From Rhodococcus tibetensis (GTDB taxonomy: Bacteria > Actinomycetota > Actinomycetes > Mycobacteriales > Mycobacteriaceae), in assembly GCF_024438035.1 (NCBI RefSeq), contig NZ_JANFQF010000013.1, positions 1-64,000 on the forward strand: DNA of 64,000 nt, written 5' to 3'. Positions 63,707 to 64,000 of the stretch are shown here, piece by piece. Below the pieces are notes generated by a model. It saw only the letters and a list, made by a program, of their open reading frames with translations. It did not search any database and had not been told where the DNA came from. The position numbers and the translations under genes were made by a program. How positions within the stretch are numbered: the first letter of the stretch is position 1; every line of letters starts with the position of its first letter.

Positions 63707-64000
63707 GTGCTCACGGACTCGCAGGTAGTGAACGTGATCGACAACGCCGGTCAAAACCGCTTCGAGTTGCGGCTGAGTGGGGATCTGGTCGGGATTCTCG
63801 GATACTTCGATCTCTCGGAGCCGCCGCCGGGCGCAGGTGCGGGGGTGGGTGTGGTGGCCGGGCGGCGCGGCGCTGGAGGCCGGGCTCCGGTCGTCTCGTT
63901 CATGCATACGGTGATCGTGGAGGATTTCGGGCACCGCGGTCTCGCGTCGATGATGGTGGGGCGCTCCCTCGACCTGGCCAGGGGATACGGCTGGAAGGTG
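63707..64000 (+). CDS. Small GNAT-family N-acetyltransferase (YjdJ-like), partial
   Basis: The frame is open from GTG 63707 to the window edge (98 codons) and is preceded by caggagg at ideal spacing. The peptide has NRFELRLSGDLVGILGYFDL (about 17-36), then SFMHTVIVEDFGHRGLASMM (about 64-83) and VGRSLDLARGYGWKV, which is the compact GNAT_2/YjdJ fold with its acetyl-CoA-binding GHRGLA loop. Between these a Gly/Arg-rich stretch of about 20 residues looks like a loop insertion. The end lies outside the window. Confidence 0.75.
   Translation, partial: MLTDSQVVNVIDNAGQNRFELRLSGDLVGILGYFDLSEPPPGAGAGVGVVAGRRGAGGRAPVVSFMHTVIVEDFGHRGLASMMVGRSLDLARGYGWKV

Overview
The window is a high-GC actinobacterial chromosome segment, most likely from Rhodococcus or a close relative (Mycobacteriales). 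The evidence is codon use, the rhodococcal style of the NRPS condensation domains, and a right half that follows the Mycobacterium tuberculosis Rv0407-Rv0423c gene order: fgd1, pta, ackA, pknG, glnH, glnX, mutT3, thiE, thiO, thiS, thiG, lpqL, thiD, thiC.

Region 1 (1-679): the 5' end of an IS630-family transposase on the minus strand abuts a DUF1684 gene that has lost its N-terminal part.

Region 2 (680-33083): a roughly 32 kb co-directional, mostly overlapping operon for a hybrid nonribosomal peptide/polyketide. A luciferase-like monooxygenase is followed by the FkbH-type three-carbon unit pathway: discrete ACP, acyl-CoA dehydrogenase, KAS III-like enzyme, FkbH, and later a 3-hydroxyacyl-CoA dehydrogenase. 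No O-methyltransferase is present, so the expected unit is glyceryl-, then hydroxymalonyl-ACP. A stand-alone adenylation protein and three megasynthases follow. NRPS1 is C-halfC-A-T-C-A-T-C-(A remnant)-T. The PKS/NRPS protein is KS-(AT remnant)-T-C-halfC. NRPS2 is (dead C)-A-T-E-C-A-T-C-A-T-TE. The line carries several broken domains that appear to be complemented in trans: the truncated A domain resembles the C-terminus of the stand-alone A protein, and the AT lacks its active-site serine while the cluster makes a carrier-bound extender. Two A domains of NRPS2 are nearly identical over 1.5 kb and have a striking G/T-biased codon style. I see no MbtH, PPTase or dedicated exporter in the cluster. 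The exact assembly logic is inference.

Region 3 (33223-44594): a DUF202 membrane protein and fgd, then about 10 kb of accessory genes that separate fgd from pta. These are an AurF-like diiron protein, small hypothetical genes, a TetR/MFS efflux pair with two matching operators, a secreted lipase, a patatin-like phospholipase, a vapC toxin remnant, and a deazaflavin (F420)-dependent nitroreductase-family protein. A non-coding stretch at 35.8-36.0 kb holds three perfect hairpins.

Region 4 (44691-64000): conserved core genes. Pta-AckA handle acetate. GlnX-GlnH-PknG form the amino-acid-sensing kinase operon. MutT3-like NUDIX, ThiE, and a TPP-riboswitch-controlled thiOSG operon follow. Then come an ABC transporter pair, an LpqL-like M28 peptidase lipoprotein, a class III cyclase-domain protein, a thiC-thiD pair behind a second TPP riboswitch, and a partial small GNAT gene at the right edge. 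Two GTGA-N6-TCAC sites resemble CRP-family operators.
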